Source of the DNA: Paenibacillus psychroresistens
GTDB lineage: Bacteria; Bacillota; Bacilli; Paenibacillales; NBRC-103111
Direction of reading: 5' to 3'
Length of the DNA: 64,000 bases
Assembly: GCF_009728935.1 (NCBI RefSeq)
Contig: NZ_CP034235.1
Coordinates: 6,957,501-7,021,500 of the forward strand
Shown: one piece after another, positions 43,948 to 52,321 of the stretch
How positions within the stretch are numbered: position 1 is the stretch's first letter
Layout: every line of letters begins with the position of its first letter
Program-made: the position numbers and the translations under genes
The notes under the pieces: generated by a model
What the model was told of the DNA's origin: nothing
Database searches by the model: none
What the model saw: the letters and a program-made list of their open reading frames with translations, nothing else

Positions 43948-44400
43948 ATGCAAGCTCACGATATTATGATCAGTCAAGTGTACAAAGTCAAAGAAGCCGA
44001 TAAAGTAAAAACCGTGATTGAAAAGTTTAGCGATCATCGGATTAGCGGACTCCCCATCGTCAACGAACGCAATGAAATCTTAGCTTATATCAGTGACGGG
44101 GATATTATGCGGTATATTGGCAAAAAGCACATGACTATGGATTTTTATAATTTCGCAGAGGTTTATGAGCTGGATAAGGAGTATTTTGCGCAGCGGTCCA
44201 AAAGCATTCTCAATCTGAATGTAATGGGAATTGCCAAGAAGAAAGTCATCAAGGTTCAATGGGACACACCTATTGAAGAGATTGCGACCATCCTCGGCGA
44301 GAAGAAAATTAAGAAAGTACCTGTTGAACGCAGAGGTGTTTTAGTGGGTATTATAAGTCGTGGCGATGTCATTCGGCATGTGTTTCAAAAGTTCCTTTAA
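43948..44400 (+). CDS. CBS-domain-pair protein
   Basis: The 150-residue protein consists of two CBS domains, MQAHDIMISQVYKVKEADKVKTVIEKFSDHRISGLPIV with AYISDGDIMRYI, and then VMGIAKKKVIKVQWDTPIEEIATILGEKKIKKVPV with IISRGDVIRHV. Such modules bind adenine nucleotides as energy sensors. It has no effector domain, so it may act on a partner or by itself. AAGGAG lies about 8 nt before the ATG. The last 32 nt overlap the convergent kinase gene. Confidence 0.9.
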   Translation: MQAHDIMISQVYKVKEADKVKTVIEKFSDHRISGLPIVNERNEILAYISDGDIMRYIGKKHMTMDFYNFAEVYELDKEYFAQRSKSILNLNVMGIAKKKVIKVQWDTPIEEIATILGEKKIKKVPVERRGVLVGIISRGDVIRHVFQKFL

Positions 44401-44953
44401 TACCAATAGCTTCTTGCACACGACGAACCGTTTCATTGAAAGCCATATCATCATTATTCCAGAAAATCAAATCAGCATGTTGAGTGTAGGTGGCGGTTAA
44501 TTCTTCCGTTATGGCTTTATTCAATCTCCAGTCTACTTCTTCAGATGAGCTTTCTCTCTCTACTAATCTGCGTTTAATACTGTCTATATCAGCACCTATA
44601 TAAATTGCGACTGTGTTAGTAAACAGCTGCTTGAGCGAAACCACCCCTGCTAAATCCAGAATGATGTGTGCCTGTTTATCACTTGCATGCATCTTACTTA
44701 TTTCCGCTTTTAATGTACCATAATGCTCGCCATGATAGAGGGTCCACTCCACAAAATCCCCATTGCGCAAATGCTCCTGAAATAAGTCAGCAGTCATAAA
44801 AATATAATCAACCCTATCGGCCTCACCCACTCTTTGAGCTCGGGTCGTGGAAGTAATTATTCGCGGAAAGGCTTCTGTCGTTAGCGCTTTTTGGATTTTC
44901 GACTTTCCCGCAGCAGACGGGCCATAGAAAACAAAAATTTTACCCAATTTCAT
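44369..44953 (-). CDS. Guanylate kinase-like P-loop protein
   Basis: The 194-residue protein begins MKLGKIFVFYGPSAAGKSKIQ (Walker A) and has ITSTTRAQRVGEADRVDYIFM, which matches the guanylate kinase GMP-binding motif, plus FVEWTLYHGEHYGTLKAEI and HIILDLAGV. Guanylate kinase converts GMP to GDP. Some residues depart from the usual housekeeping Gmk (for example, the P-loop GPSAAGKS lacks the usual GPSGAGKG), and no rpoZ or dfp gene adjoins it, so it is more likely a paralogue with a different substrate. It overlaps the CBS gene tail-to-tail. Confidence 0.8.
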   Translation of the reverse strand: MKLGKIFVFYGPSAAGKSKIQKALTTEAFPRIITSTTRAQRVGEADRVDYIFMTADLFQEHLRNGDFVEWTLYHGEHYGTLKAEISKMHASDKQAHIILDLAGVVSLKQLFTNTVAIYIGADIDSIKRRLVERESSSEEVDWRLNKAITEELTATYTQHADLIFWNNDDMAFNETVRRVQEAIGIKGTFETHAE

Positions 44954-45034
44954 CTCATCCTTTTCCCAATGAACTATAAACCGTGGATCGATTTCGGTAT
45001 ACTGTAGTTAAACAACTATAGAGAAGGTGCCCCT

Positions 45035-46336
45035 TTGATCCTAATGAACTTGGAAAATACATTTTACTCCGATAGCGACAAACAGCGAAAAGCTGACTCT
45101 GAGAAAGCTAGACAACGACTATCTGTTCGCGACGGTTTCGAGCGGGATTTTGGCAGAATCATTCACTCTTCGACCTTTCGCAGGCTGCAATCCAAAACCC
45201 AGGTTATTGGAATAGGCGAAGGTGACTTTCATCGAACAAGACTGACCCACTCTCTAGAAGTCTCTCAGATAGCTAGAGGAATTGCAACCACCTTAAATGT
45301 ACAAGCTCCCGAATTGCAGAATAACAATAAACTGGATACCTCACTTATCGAAACAGCCGCTTTGGCTCACGATTTAGGTCATCCCCCTTTTGGCCATAAA
45401 GGTGAACGTTCCCTACATAAGCATATGCAAGCATTCGGACTCGGTTTTGAAGGAAATGCCCATACTTTCAGGCTGCTAACTAACCTTGAAGGCAGCGAGG
45501 GTACTGGACTCGACTTAACGAGAGCAACCCTTCTATCCATTCTAAAATATCCCGCAGTAATTAGCTCATTAGTCCATCCCAGCATTAAGGATGAACCCCC
45601 GAAAAGCAGTTTTTTTGATGAGGATTTAGCCGCCTTTGAGTGGTTAATTGCCGATTTCACTGAAGCTGAGAAAGCATTTTTCATGCAGGTATCCAAGCCG
45701 AATACAAATAAACATATTAAAACAATGACCAAAACACTGGAGTGCACGATCATCGAGCTGGCAGACGATATCGCCTATGGCACACATGATCTCCAGGATG
45801 CATTGAAATTAAAGCTGATTGATCTAGAGCTGCTGGTCACAACTCTGCAGAATCGTAAAGCCAATTGCTCGGATAGAATTATCGAAGCGATCGATGCTTT
45901 TATACTGCCTGCTGATCCCAAATCTCGCATAAATGAGCTGTTTGCTGACCTAATCTCTGCCTTTATTACGGATATACGAATAACAAAACGAAATGATTTT
46001 CTATCAAATCGGCTGAAATATTGCGCTGAACTCTCCGAGGGCAACCACAGTTTATTGGAGGATCTTAAGAACCTAGTTGTGGAACATGTTATATTCTCGC
46101 AGCGTGTTCAAACGAGTGAATGGCGTGGCGGCATCATTATAGATAGATTGTTTGAGGCGATGATCGAGGATAAAAGGCTCCTTCCTGAATTGGACCGAGC
46201 GGCTTGGATTAAGGGCTCAGATAAAGTCAATGCTAGAATCGTATGCGATTACATTGCGGGGATGACGGATACCTATGCCTTAAAAATATATTCTCGCTTG
46301 TTCGAATCAACGGGCGGCAGATTATTTGACATATAA
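45035..46336 (+). CDS. dgt: Deoxyguanosinetriphosphate triphosphohydrolase (dGTPase), HD domain
   Basis: The 433-residue enzyme carries the HD-domain metal ligands in FHRTRLTHSLEVSQIA (His), TAALAHDLGHPPFGHKGE (His-Asp) and ELADDIAYGTHDLQD (Asp), and the N-terminal FGRIIHSSTFRRLQSKTQV typical of dGTPases. It hydrolyses dNTPs, preferentially dGTP, to the nucleoside and triphosphate. The start is TTG at 45035, 7 nt after AAGG; an ATG at 45044 is too far. The promoter region has TATACT (44998) followed by the palindrome TAGTT-AAAC-AACTA (45005-45018), which could be an operator at the transcript start. Confidence 0.93.
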   Translation: MILMNLENTFYSDSDKQRKADSEKARQRLSVRDGFERDFGRIIHSSTFRRLQSKTQVIGIGEGDFHRTRLTHSLEVSQIARGIATTLNVQAPELQNNNKLDTSLIETAALAHDLGHPPFGHKGERSLHKHMQAFGLGFEGNAHTFRLLTNLEGSEGTGLDLTRATLLSILKYPAVISSLVHPSIKDEPPKSSFFDEDLAAFEWLIADFTEAEKAFFMQVSKPNTNKHIKTMTKTLECTIIELADDIAYGTHDLQDALKLKLIDLELLVTTLQNRKANCSDRIIEAIDAFILPADPKSRINELFADLISAFITDIRITKRNDFLSNRLKYCAELSEGNHSLLEDLKNLVVEHVIFSQRVQTSEWRGGIIIDRLFEAMIEDKRLLPELDRAAWIKGSDKVNARIVCDYIAGMTDTYALKIYSRLFESTGGRLFDI

Positions 46337-46351
46337 AACCATTCATATACC

Positions 46352-46381
46352 TTGACGAGAATATTCTGATTAAGCTATATT
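46352..46381 (+). promoter_or_regulatory. Sigma-A promoter of the VOC protein gene
   Basis: TTGACG (46352-46357), an 18-bp spacer and TATATT (46376-46381), 43 nt before the ATG at 46424. Confidence 0.65.
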
Positions 46382-46423
46382 ATGAGCAAGAGTAAAATCC
46401 AATAATGAAAGGTTGTTAAACAA

Positions 46424-46828
46424 ATGGCAAAACACACGACTTATATTTTCTCTCATGAAGCAAAAGCACAAGCTGAATATTACATACAAGCACTTGGCGG
46501 CGAAATTTTATCCATTATGACTTATGGCGATCTTCCCAATGCGCCTGAAGAAAACAAAGACAAGGTCATCCATTTATGTGTTCGTGTAGCAGGAGTAGCA
46601 TTCTTCATGTCCGATAACTTGAATGAAGCCATTGATTACGGGAGCAGCATAAATCTTAATCTAGAGTTTGAGACCGAATATGAAGCCCACTCTGCCTTTG
46701 ATAATCTAGCAGCAGGCGGTCAAATAAAGGCACCCTTGAAGCTGGAATTCTGGGGCAGCTTATTCGGAATAGCCGTGGATAAATACGGAGTTAGTTGGAT
46801 GATCACAACGGTAGCTAAATCAAACTAA
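46424..46828 (+). CDS. VOC family protein, PhnB-like
   Basis: The 134-residue protein matches the PhnB/3-demethylubiquinone-methyltransferase-like VOC group: YIFSHEAKAQAEYYIQALGGEILSIMTYGD, then VIHLCVRVAGVAFFMSD and FWGSLFGIAVDKYGVSWMI. The substrate and function are unknown; members have been linked to many unrelated annotations. GAAAGG lies before the ATG. It is monocistronic, ending at a strong bidirectional terminator shared with the next gene. Confidence 0.88.
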   Translation: MAKHTTYIFSHEAKAQAEYYIQALGGEILSIMTYGDLPNAPEENKDKVIHLCVRVAGVAFFMSDNLNEAIDYGSSINLNLEFETEYEAHSAFDNLAAGGQIKAPLKLEFWGSLFGIAVDKYGVSWMITTVAKSN

Positions 46829-46851
46829 TAGATCTGAATTAATCTATACGT

Positions 46852-46887
46852 ACAAAAGGGACAGCCGCTTCTCGCTGTCCCTTTTGT
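46852..46887. terminator. Bidirectional terminator
   Basis: A perfect 14-bp stem ACAAAAGGGACAGC/GCTGTCCCTTTTGT (46852-46865, 46874-46887) with an 8-nt loop lies between the convergent VOC gene and the 335-residue gene. T-rich sequence is present on both sides. Confidence 0.92.
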
Positions 46888-46890
46888 TAT

Positions 46891-47898
46891 TTACTCAGGC
46901 AGCTCTGCCAATAAACGCTCTAAAGCCTCAACTCCACTAGCTTCAGCTGCTTTCGCAGTCTGCAAGACTGCAATTGCCTTTTTTGCCGTCTCAGCATCAT
47001 TCGGCTCCCCCCCTTGTGGAAAAGGAAATACTGCCAGCAAAGTATTCAATGCATCCGTCGTTCTCGCATAATGCCCTGCCGCTCCTCGTGTAATAAGAAC
47101 AACAGCTTCGCCCCAATTCCCGTCGGATTCCCAGCGATCAGCCATCTCCTGTAGAAATTTTGCCGCATGCGCCCGAGCATCAGCTACAACTGCTAAATTA
47201 TAGGCATTTCCAATTTCGCTGACCTTTCCAGCTTCAAAAGCTTCGATCCATCCATCATATCCGGCAAGTCCATTCTGAAAGGGTGGGGTCTCATTGGAGT
47301 GTTCACGCCGATGCGCATGATCAATCGCTATCTCTAGCGCTCCGCGAATCAGCGATAGCGCTGTTGTTTGGATTTCTTCTTCAAGAATCATCACGAATAA
47401 TTCATGAATCTGGCCTCGCCCTAATTTCTCATAAAGCAGCGTTCCATCCTCATTAGGATCCTTGCCTTGAAGCTCTTGTTTCTCGTCATTATACCCATAT
47501 AACACTCCAAATTCCGGAACGAATAGATCCCATGAAATCGCAGGAACGCCACGATCAATACTCTTCTGAACAAGCTTTAAGGCGCGAGTTAATTGATCTG
47601 GGGTCGGTGGTGTGAAATCTGCTGTTCGGACATAAGCAGTGTTAAAGCCAATATTCTTCAAGCCTTTAGCGAAGAATGTCTCCCAAGGATATGCGGTTGG
47701 TCCTGCAATATCGACATTCTCTGGATTAATATTAATCCGGAACGCGTGTCCGGTTAAACCCATAACTTCATATAGCTCCAGCTCCGCTTTACCCGCTAGC
47801 TTTACCGCTGCCCACATTGCCTGTGCCGCACTGGTCCAAGTCATTTTATAATCGGATGGGGTTGCTGCACATGGATCATTATTCACTTCTATACTCAT
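46891..47898 (-). CDS. Unknown protein co-transcribed with an ECF sigma factor
   Basis: The 335-residue protein is soluble, without signal peptide or transmembrane segment. The N-terminal half (YKMTWTSAAQAMWAAVKLAGKAELELYEVMGLTGHAFRININ, then GVPAISWDLFVPEFGVLYGYND) resembles papain-like C39/BtrH-N-type folds by eye; the C-terminal half is all-helical and Ala-rich. I do not recognise a named family with confidence. It starts 19 nt after the sigma factor stop, so the two are an operon; there is no anti-sigma signature such as a zinc motif or membrane anchor. Confidence 0.75.
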   Translation of the reverse strand: MSIEVNNDPCAATPSDYKMTWTSAAQAMWAAVKLAGKAELELYEVMGLTGHAFRININPENVDIAGPTAYPWETFFAKGLKNIGFNTAYVRTADFTPPTPDQLTRALKLVQKSIDRGVPAISWDLFVPEFGVLYGYNDEKQELQGKDPNEDGTLLYEKLGRGQIHELFVMILEEEIQTTALSLIRGALEIAIDHAHRREHSNETPPFQNGLAGYDGWIEAFEAGKVSEIGNAYNLAVVADARAHAAKFLQEMADRWESDGNWGEAVVLITRGAAGHYARTTDALNTLLAVFPFPQGGEPNDAETAKKAIAVLQTAKAAEASGVEALERLLAELPE

Positions 47899-47917
47899 AT
47901 TTCCAAGCCTCCATTTT

Positions 47918-48667
47918 TTAGATTAAAATCGTTTTATTATCAATCACCTTGCTAATTGGCTTTCCCTCTGACCGGCGTTCCCGTACATATTCATTAATTG
48001 TGAGTCGTATGGTTTCTTTTTGCAGCTTTTGCTTGCCACGCGAGATCGTTTTATAAACACTTGCTGAGGATGCATTGAATAAGGCTGCAATTTCATTTGG
48101 TGTGAGCTCTTGATAAAAGTAAGCTTCCATCATAGCCCGTTCACGAGGCTGCATGGCAGAGATAAGTGAAAGCAGCTGTCCCAATGTCTCCTTATGAATA
48201 AATTGATCCACTGGATTGATGTCATAATGATCATCTTGAGCTTTTGCGCCATTACGAGCTTGGATAAATTCAAAGAGATTGTCAAAATGATCCCATTGCA
48301 TATTCTCATCTCCGGCACCTTTACTTATTAAATGAGTCAGCGGCTTTTCCTTAGCATGAGGTCCGCCCCGTCGCATGCGCGAATTGGCCTGATTGCGCAC
48401 AATACGATGGAACCAAGGAATAAAGCTGGATGCATCCAAAAGTGTACCTAATTTCAGAAATGCTCGTATTAGTGCATCCTGAACGATATCTTCTGCCAAA
48501 TGAGGATCTTGAGATATGCCGGAAGCAACACCGTAAGCTTGAGCACGATGCCTCCTGACCAGCTCGCCAAATGCTTCGCTATTCCCGCCCCTTGCGCAAA
48601 TAGTTAAAGCCTCATCCGTCAGCTCCTGTGCTGCATTATAAATCTCCAAATCTACTTCTATAGACAA
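47918..48667 (-). CDS. ECF-type RNA polymerase sigma factor
   Basis: Sigma region 2 is at about 20-90 (AFGELVRRHRAQAYGVASGI, LAEDIVQDALIRAFLKL, FIPWFHRIVRNQANSRMRR) and region 4 at about 175-225 (LISAMQPRERAMMEAYFYQELTPNEIAALFNASSASVYKTISRGKQKL). The long linker between the regions (about 70 residues) is more than usual for ECF factors. The start is TTG at 48667, 8 nt after GGAGG. The regulated genes are unknown; the partner gene downstream is the first candidate for a product acting with it. Confidence 0.87.
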   Translation of the reverse strand: MSIEVDLEIYNAAQELTDEALTICARGGNSEAFGELVRRHRAQAYGVASGISQDPHLAEDIVQDALIRAFLKLGTLLDASSFIPWFHRIVRNQANSRMRRGGPHAKEKPLTHLISKGAGDENMQWDHFDNLFEFIQARNGAKAQDDHYDINPVDQFIHKETLGQLLSLISAMQPRERAMMEAYFYQELTPNEIAALFNASSASVYKTISRGKQKLQKETIRLTINEYVRERRSEGKPISKVIDNKTILI

Positions 48668-48793
48668 CTGTTTCACCTCCTCTCTTATGCCCCTCACTTC
48701 TTAGATGCCAAGCAAGTAAGAATTTTAGACAATTTATTTTAAAATAATTTATGATTTTGTTTAGAAAGGCTAATTAGTCCTATTATCATAATA

Positions 48794-48817
48794 ACAAAAA
48801 ACCGCCCAAGTGGACGG
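48794..48817 (-). terminator. Terminator of the secreted protein gene
   Basis: CCGTCC/GGGCGG stem (48812-48817 with 48802-48807, one G-U) with an ACTT loop, followed by T6 on the minus strand, about 14 nt after the stop. Confidence 0.8.
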
Positions 48818-48830
48818 CAAAATTGTTTGG

Positions 48831-49565
48831 TTATTTAATTGTAATGGCTGAGATGCTTCCGTTTGTTTTAAAATCTTTCGTGTACACAACAGTTGCTGTT
48901 GCTGTGATTTTACCATTAGGACCATTTACAGTTATAGTTGCGTTAGAAGAATAACCCGAGCCTGGATTGGTGATTTTAATACCTGTCACGACGCCGTTAG
49001 TAACTATTGCGGTTGCCGTAGCTTTAGTCACTTTCCACGTTTCTCCCTTGCTGCCGTTATAGCGATAATAGTTGGAGACCTCGTCCAAACGCTCATTTGT
49101 GATCCCGTAGGGAGCAAGTACCTTCAATAGTGCAGCTTTGTTTTTCTGAGCCTCTTCCGAAGTTGGCCCCCCGCTTCCCTGCCCTGCTGGAGTTACCCCG
49201 CTAAAAGCATCTCTAAAAACTTCAGTTGGAACTCCAAGAGCTGCGGCAATCAGAACTACCGGTCTGCCATGATCCTGCGGATCTGTAACAAACCCACCTG
49301 AGATTACTACTGAATTATCGCCATATACGGCTGCACTTACATCCCCATTTCCAACAGGTGGTTTACCTTCTTTAGATCCAGACCCAGCTTTTTTCGGCTT
49401 TTTAGAGCCTTGCTTATGACCATCTCCTTGTGGATCTCCTTTTATTGCTGATTGGGCTTGTCCCCTTACATCTGCTACTGGTTTTGCAGCTAAAGTCAGC
49501 TGTCCAATAGTTGCGCTAACAACCAACAGGATACCTAGGGTAATGATAATTTGTTTGGTTTTCAT
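48831..49565 (-). CDS. Secreted protein of unknown function
   Basis: The 244-residue precursor has a signal peptide (MKTKQIIITLGILLVVSAT..., cleaved near LAAKP), a charged Lys/Gly/Ser-rich linker (about 35-70), a middle domain with GDNSVVISGGFVTDPQDHGRPVVLIAAALGVPTEVFRDAFSGV and a C-terminal beta-rich module with VVTGIKITNPGSGYSSNATITVNG. The last motif occurs in repeats of surface and phage-tail-like beta proteins. No enzyme signature is seen. It is monocistronic. Confidence 0.75.
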   Translation of the reverse strand: MKTKQIIITLGILLVVSATIGQLTLAAKPVADVRGQAQSAIKGDPQGDGHKQGSKKPKKAGSGSKEGKPPVGNGDVSAAVYGDNSVVISGGFVTDPQDHGRPVVLIAAALGVPTEVFRDAFSGVTPAGQGSGGPTSEEAQKNKAALLKVLAPYGITNERLDEVSNYYRYNGSKGETWKVTKATATAIVTNGVVTGIKITNPGSGYSSNATITVNGPNGKITATATVVYTKDFKTNGSISAITIK

Positions 49566-49649
49566 GATTTATTTCTCCTCTCGAATGTTGTTTCTAGGGT
49601 TAGTTTAATATAAGAATGTGTCAGCATTATGTTAAGAGAGGTAGAATAC

Positions 49650-49793
49650 ATGGAAATAATTAGCGACTACAATGCGCAGACAAAAAAAGTCCATTTTCAT
49701 TTCACCCCAACTCAGCTTACAAAGGAGGCAAAAAATGAACCATTTGATGTGAGCGAGGATCAGTTATTCACAGCTTCCGGAGCTGGCCTTTAA
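49650..49793 (+). CDS. Possible small protein of 47 residues
   Basis: An ATG with AAGAGAGG about 8 nt upstream opens a frame of 47 codons, starting MEIISDYNAQTKKVHF and ending QLFTASGAGL. Composition is that of a normal soluble protein. It overlaps the end of the convergent Rieske gene by 26 nt. I know no relatives. It could be a real small gene or a remnant. Confidence 0.4.
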   Translation: MEIISDYNAQTKKVHFHFTPTQLTKEAKNEPFDVSEDQLFTASGAGL

Positions 49794-50316
49794 TTGACGC
49801 TAAAATATCAATGTATACCTTGTTATCAGAAATAATCGGTTTATAGGTATCTAACCCCAGAAGTACCCCTTTAACTGAATTCCCGCTAGGATCAAATTCG
49901 GCAGCATGGCAAGGGCATAGGAAGAAAAGCCCCTTTCCCCCACCACGTTGCGCTTCAGGTACCGGATTTATACTACAGCCCAAATGAGTACATGCAGGTG
50001 ACATAATGAGTAAATCTCCATTAGCGTCATTTCTCACATAAACAAAGCCATTAACTGCTTTAGTGACCCACGCGTCTTGAATAGTTCCTTCGTAATTTGC
50101 TTTTTCTACATCTTTAATAGCTTTTAATTGGCTAAACTGGCCTAGCTCGACAATATTACCCGGACGTTCCTGTTGAGGCTTCTGTTTTCGCGTGACTTGC
50201 CCATAATAGAACAAACCGGCACTCCCAGCCATAATCCCCGTTGCCCCCAAAGCTAATTTACCCGATGTACTCAAGAATGACCTTCTCGAAATTTTCTTTG
50301 GAAATCTTTCATTCAT
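49768..50316 (-). CDS. Rieske [2Fe-2S] protein with Tat signal
   Basis: The 182-residue protein begins with a twin-arginine signal (ISRRSFLSTSGKLALG) and a hydrophobic anchor to about residue 40. The cluster-binding motifs are CTHLGC (about 110) and CPCHAAEFDPSGN (about 135). It should be exported folded and anchored outside the membrane as an electron carrier. It resembles QcrA-type subunits, but no cytochrome b or c1 gene is nearby, so it may serve another oxidoreductase. It follows a membrane protein gene by 24 nt. Confidence 0.9.
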   Translation of the reverse strand: MNERFPKKISRRSFLSTSGKLALGATGIMAGSAGLFYYGQVTRKQKPQQERPGNIVELGQFSQLKAIKDVEKANYEGTIQDAWVTKAVNGFVYVRNDANGDLLIMSPACTHLGCSINPVPEAQRGGGKGLFFLCPCHAAEFDPSGNSVKGVLLGLDTYKPIISDNKVYIDILASIKGQLRKL

Positions 50317-50340
50317 ACACTCAGCTCCTAGATGATGGAT

Positions 50341-50940
50341 TTACGGTAAAGCTATGACCAAATCTATATTATTCGACACCCCTCCGTAAAGGCTATTTCC
50401 ATTACTTTGTTTTGCCAAGAATGGCATTCCTAGTGTTACCTTGCTATGAGGTGAAATCGAGATTTCTATAGGTTCGAATTGAAAAGCAGATAAGCTATTT
50501 TTCATAATTGGGTTCAATGTAATTGTAGTCAAATTACCGTAATTATATAAAGTAAATGAACAATTAGCCTTAATCTGCTTTTCTTCTGATAGATAGCTGC
50601 ATTTACTTTTTTTCTTGGAGTAATCGATGGATGCCAACCCCGTAGTATTATGTCTAATCATAAACGTAGCTTTCTCCACGATCATTGGTAAAAGTAAAAT
50701 CAGAGCAATACAGCCTATCACTGTACGCTTTAATAACTTTCGGCGCTCAGGCTGAGAAGATTCCAGAACACCTTTAATCCCCCAAATGAGAAGTATCGAA
50801 CTTAGAATAAATGGTAAGTGTAGACCTTGATCTCCTTTAGTCCATGGTGAAAATCCGAATATTCTAAAAAGAAAGTCCCCCACTGCATATCCAAAATGTA
50901 GAGGAATTTGAATTAGCACAGCTGCGAATATTATAATCAT
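50341..50940 (-). CDS. Membrane protein of unknown function
   Basis: The 199-residue protein has three hydrophobic segments in its N-terminal half (about 1-25, 43-60 and 72-92) and a C-terminal extracellular beta-rich domain of about 100 residues with two Cys (SKCSYL, ANCSFTL). The ATG at 50940 has no clear ribosome site; a CTG about 21 nt farther upstream lies 6 nt after GGGGTGA and would add KRRFVY, a good positively charged membrane start. It is probably co-transcribed with the Rieske gene downstream. Confidence 0.65.
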   Translation of the reverse strand: MIIIFAAVLIQIPLHFGYAVGDFLFRIFGFSPWTKGDQGLHLPFILSSILLIWGIKGVLESSQPERRKLLKRTVIGCIALILLLPMIVEKATFMIRHNTTGLASIDYSKKKSKCSYLSEEKQIKANCSFTLYNYGNLTTITLNPIMKNSLSAFQFEPIEISISPHSKVTLGMPFLAKQSNGNSLYGGVSNNIDLVIALP

Positions 50941-51051
50941 ATATACAAATCTTCTTTTCAGAGAAAATCACCCCTATATTTACTATCTATTACTTTTTAC
51001 TATGCTTAGCGAGTACTATGAGCCGATAAAGTTACCGTCCATTTATCTGCA

Positions 51052-51747
51052 TCATGATTCCCCTTCAACACCGGCAGCACCCCCTTCAATTGATTTTGTA
51101 GGAATATCCCTGTGAAAAGCTCCGTCTTTCCAGCGATGGATGACATCCATATCAGCACCTATTATTTGATCATAATATTTATTGAGAAACGCTTTTCCTG
51201 CAATTTTGCGATAGCGGATGGATGGGCGATGATCAGCAGAGTATATGTTTTCTTCCAGCACCTCAAAACCACTTGAACTGATGGTGAGCATAGAATAGAA
51301 ATTCCCATTGCTGCCTCCCCATTGCCCAACCGTAAAATCGGATTCCCCATCTTCATTGTAATCATCAAATTGAATTTCAAAAGGCAGCTCTTTCCGAAAA
51401 TTCATTTCTCCACCATCAAAAACATCATTCAAGCCTAATTTAGCAAGCTCCTTACCTGCTGGATCAGTGGCAACCACTTCAAAGCTTCCAAACAAAAAGG
51501 TTCCTTGAAAAGCTCCAGGATCTGAATCATAAATTTCCTTGCCATCTTTCATTCGTATGCTTATCGATTGCTTTATCCCGTTAATAACCACAGTTCCTTC
51601 AGCAACAATGGTTGGTTTTGAATCTTTTATTTCAGGTATTATGCTATTTTGCAATGGCTTGCTTTCCGACTGACAAGCGGCTCCTAACAATAAGATTAAT
51701 CCTGCTAGACATCCGATGAGGACTATTTTCCGTTGTCTTTTCAACAT
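51052..51747 (-). CDS. Lipoprotein of unknown function
   Basis: The 231-residue precursor has a lipoprotein signal with lipobox LLGAAC (Cys about 25). The mature part includes FDDYNEDGESDFTVGQWGGSNGNFYSMLTIS (about 125-155), an EF-hand/FG-GAP-like D-x-N-x-D-G-x-S-D calcium-type loop. The role is unknown. Its ATG overlaps the upstream stop by one base (TAATG), so it is translationally coupled to the preceding secreted protein. Confidence 0.78.
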   Translation of the reverse strand: MLKRQRKIVLIGCLAGLILLLGAACQSESKPLQNSIIPEIKDSKPTIVAEGTVVINGIKQSISIRMKDGKEIYDSDPGAFQGTFLFGSFEVVATDPAGKELAKLGLNDVFDGGEMNFRKELPFEIQFDDYNEDGESDFTVGQWGGSNGNFYSMLTISSSGFEVLEENIYSADHRPSIRYRKIAGKAFLNKYYDQIIGADMDVIHRWKDGAFHRDIPTKSIEGGAAGVEGES

Positions 51748-52175
51748 TATTGAATCTCGCTTGGTTTAGCTATTGGCGTTATTTTGGCTTCAATATCAGC
51801 AAATTCATCTTGGTTCGTTCCGCTAACTAATTGCTGCTTAATAATATTCGTTCCATTTGGTAAATCAAATGAGTAGGGAATCTTCTCCATAACTTTACCT
51901 TGATCATCCCAGAAAACAATTTCTCCCGTATGCTCGTCTCCCATATCAGTCTTTGCTGTATATATTTGAATTTCGATTTTAGTGTGATCGCCTTCTTTTA
52001 CTACGTTGAGATGTCCTGCTTTTGCAGTGAATTGTGCATCAGCGATAATGTTAAAGTTATTTAACACTTCATATCCATGATCCTTTGGGTTGACTGATAC
52101 TGAATCTGCCGCATAAGCTACAGATGATATAGACACAATGATTCCAATTGTTAAACCCAAAATAAACTTTTTCAC
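51747..52175 (-). CDS. Small secreted protein of unknown function
   Basis: The 142-residue precursor has a signal peptide ending at VAYAADS, then a beta-rich domain with AKAGHLNVVKEGDHTKIEIQIYTAKTDMGDEHTGEIVFWDDQGKVMEKIPYSFDLPNGTN. It looks like an extracytoplasmic immunoglobulin-like fold. Its stop overlaps the start of the lipoprotein gene, suggesting both products act together at the cell surface. Confidence 0.75.
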   Translation of the reverse strand: MKKFILGLTIGIIVSISSVAYAADSVSVNPKDHGYEVLNNFNIIADAQFTAKAGHLNVVKEGDHTKIEIQIYTAKTDMGDEHTGEIVFWDDQGKVMEKIPYSFDLPNGTNIIKQQLVSGTNQDEFADIEAKITPIAKPSEIQ

Positions 52176-52321
52176 ACTAACACCTCAATCCATTTATTTA
52201 CATTAATAGACGTATGCTAGCAGGGAAAGTTGCTAAACTAAAAGTAAGATTGGCTTATAACATGAGTTAGAGCCATTTATTACTATGCTTCAGAACAAAT
52301 AAACTAAGAACAAATTTATAA

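Noticed and set aside
45035..46336. dGTPase as part of an anti-phage defence island
   Set aside because: The gene has typical housekeeping dGTPase motifs, and its neighbours are not defence genes.
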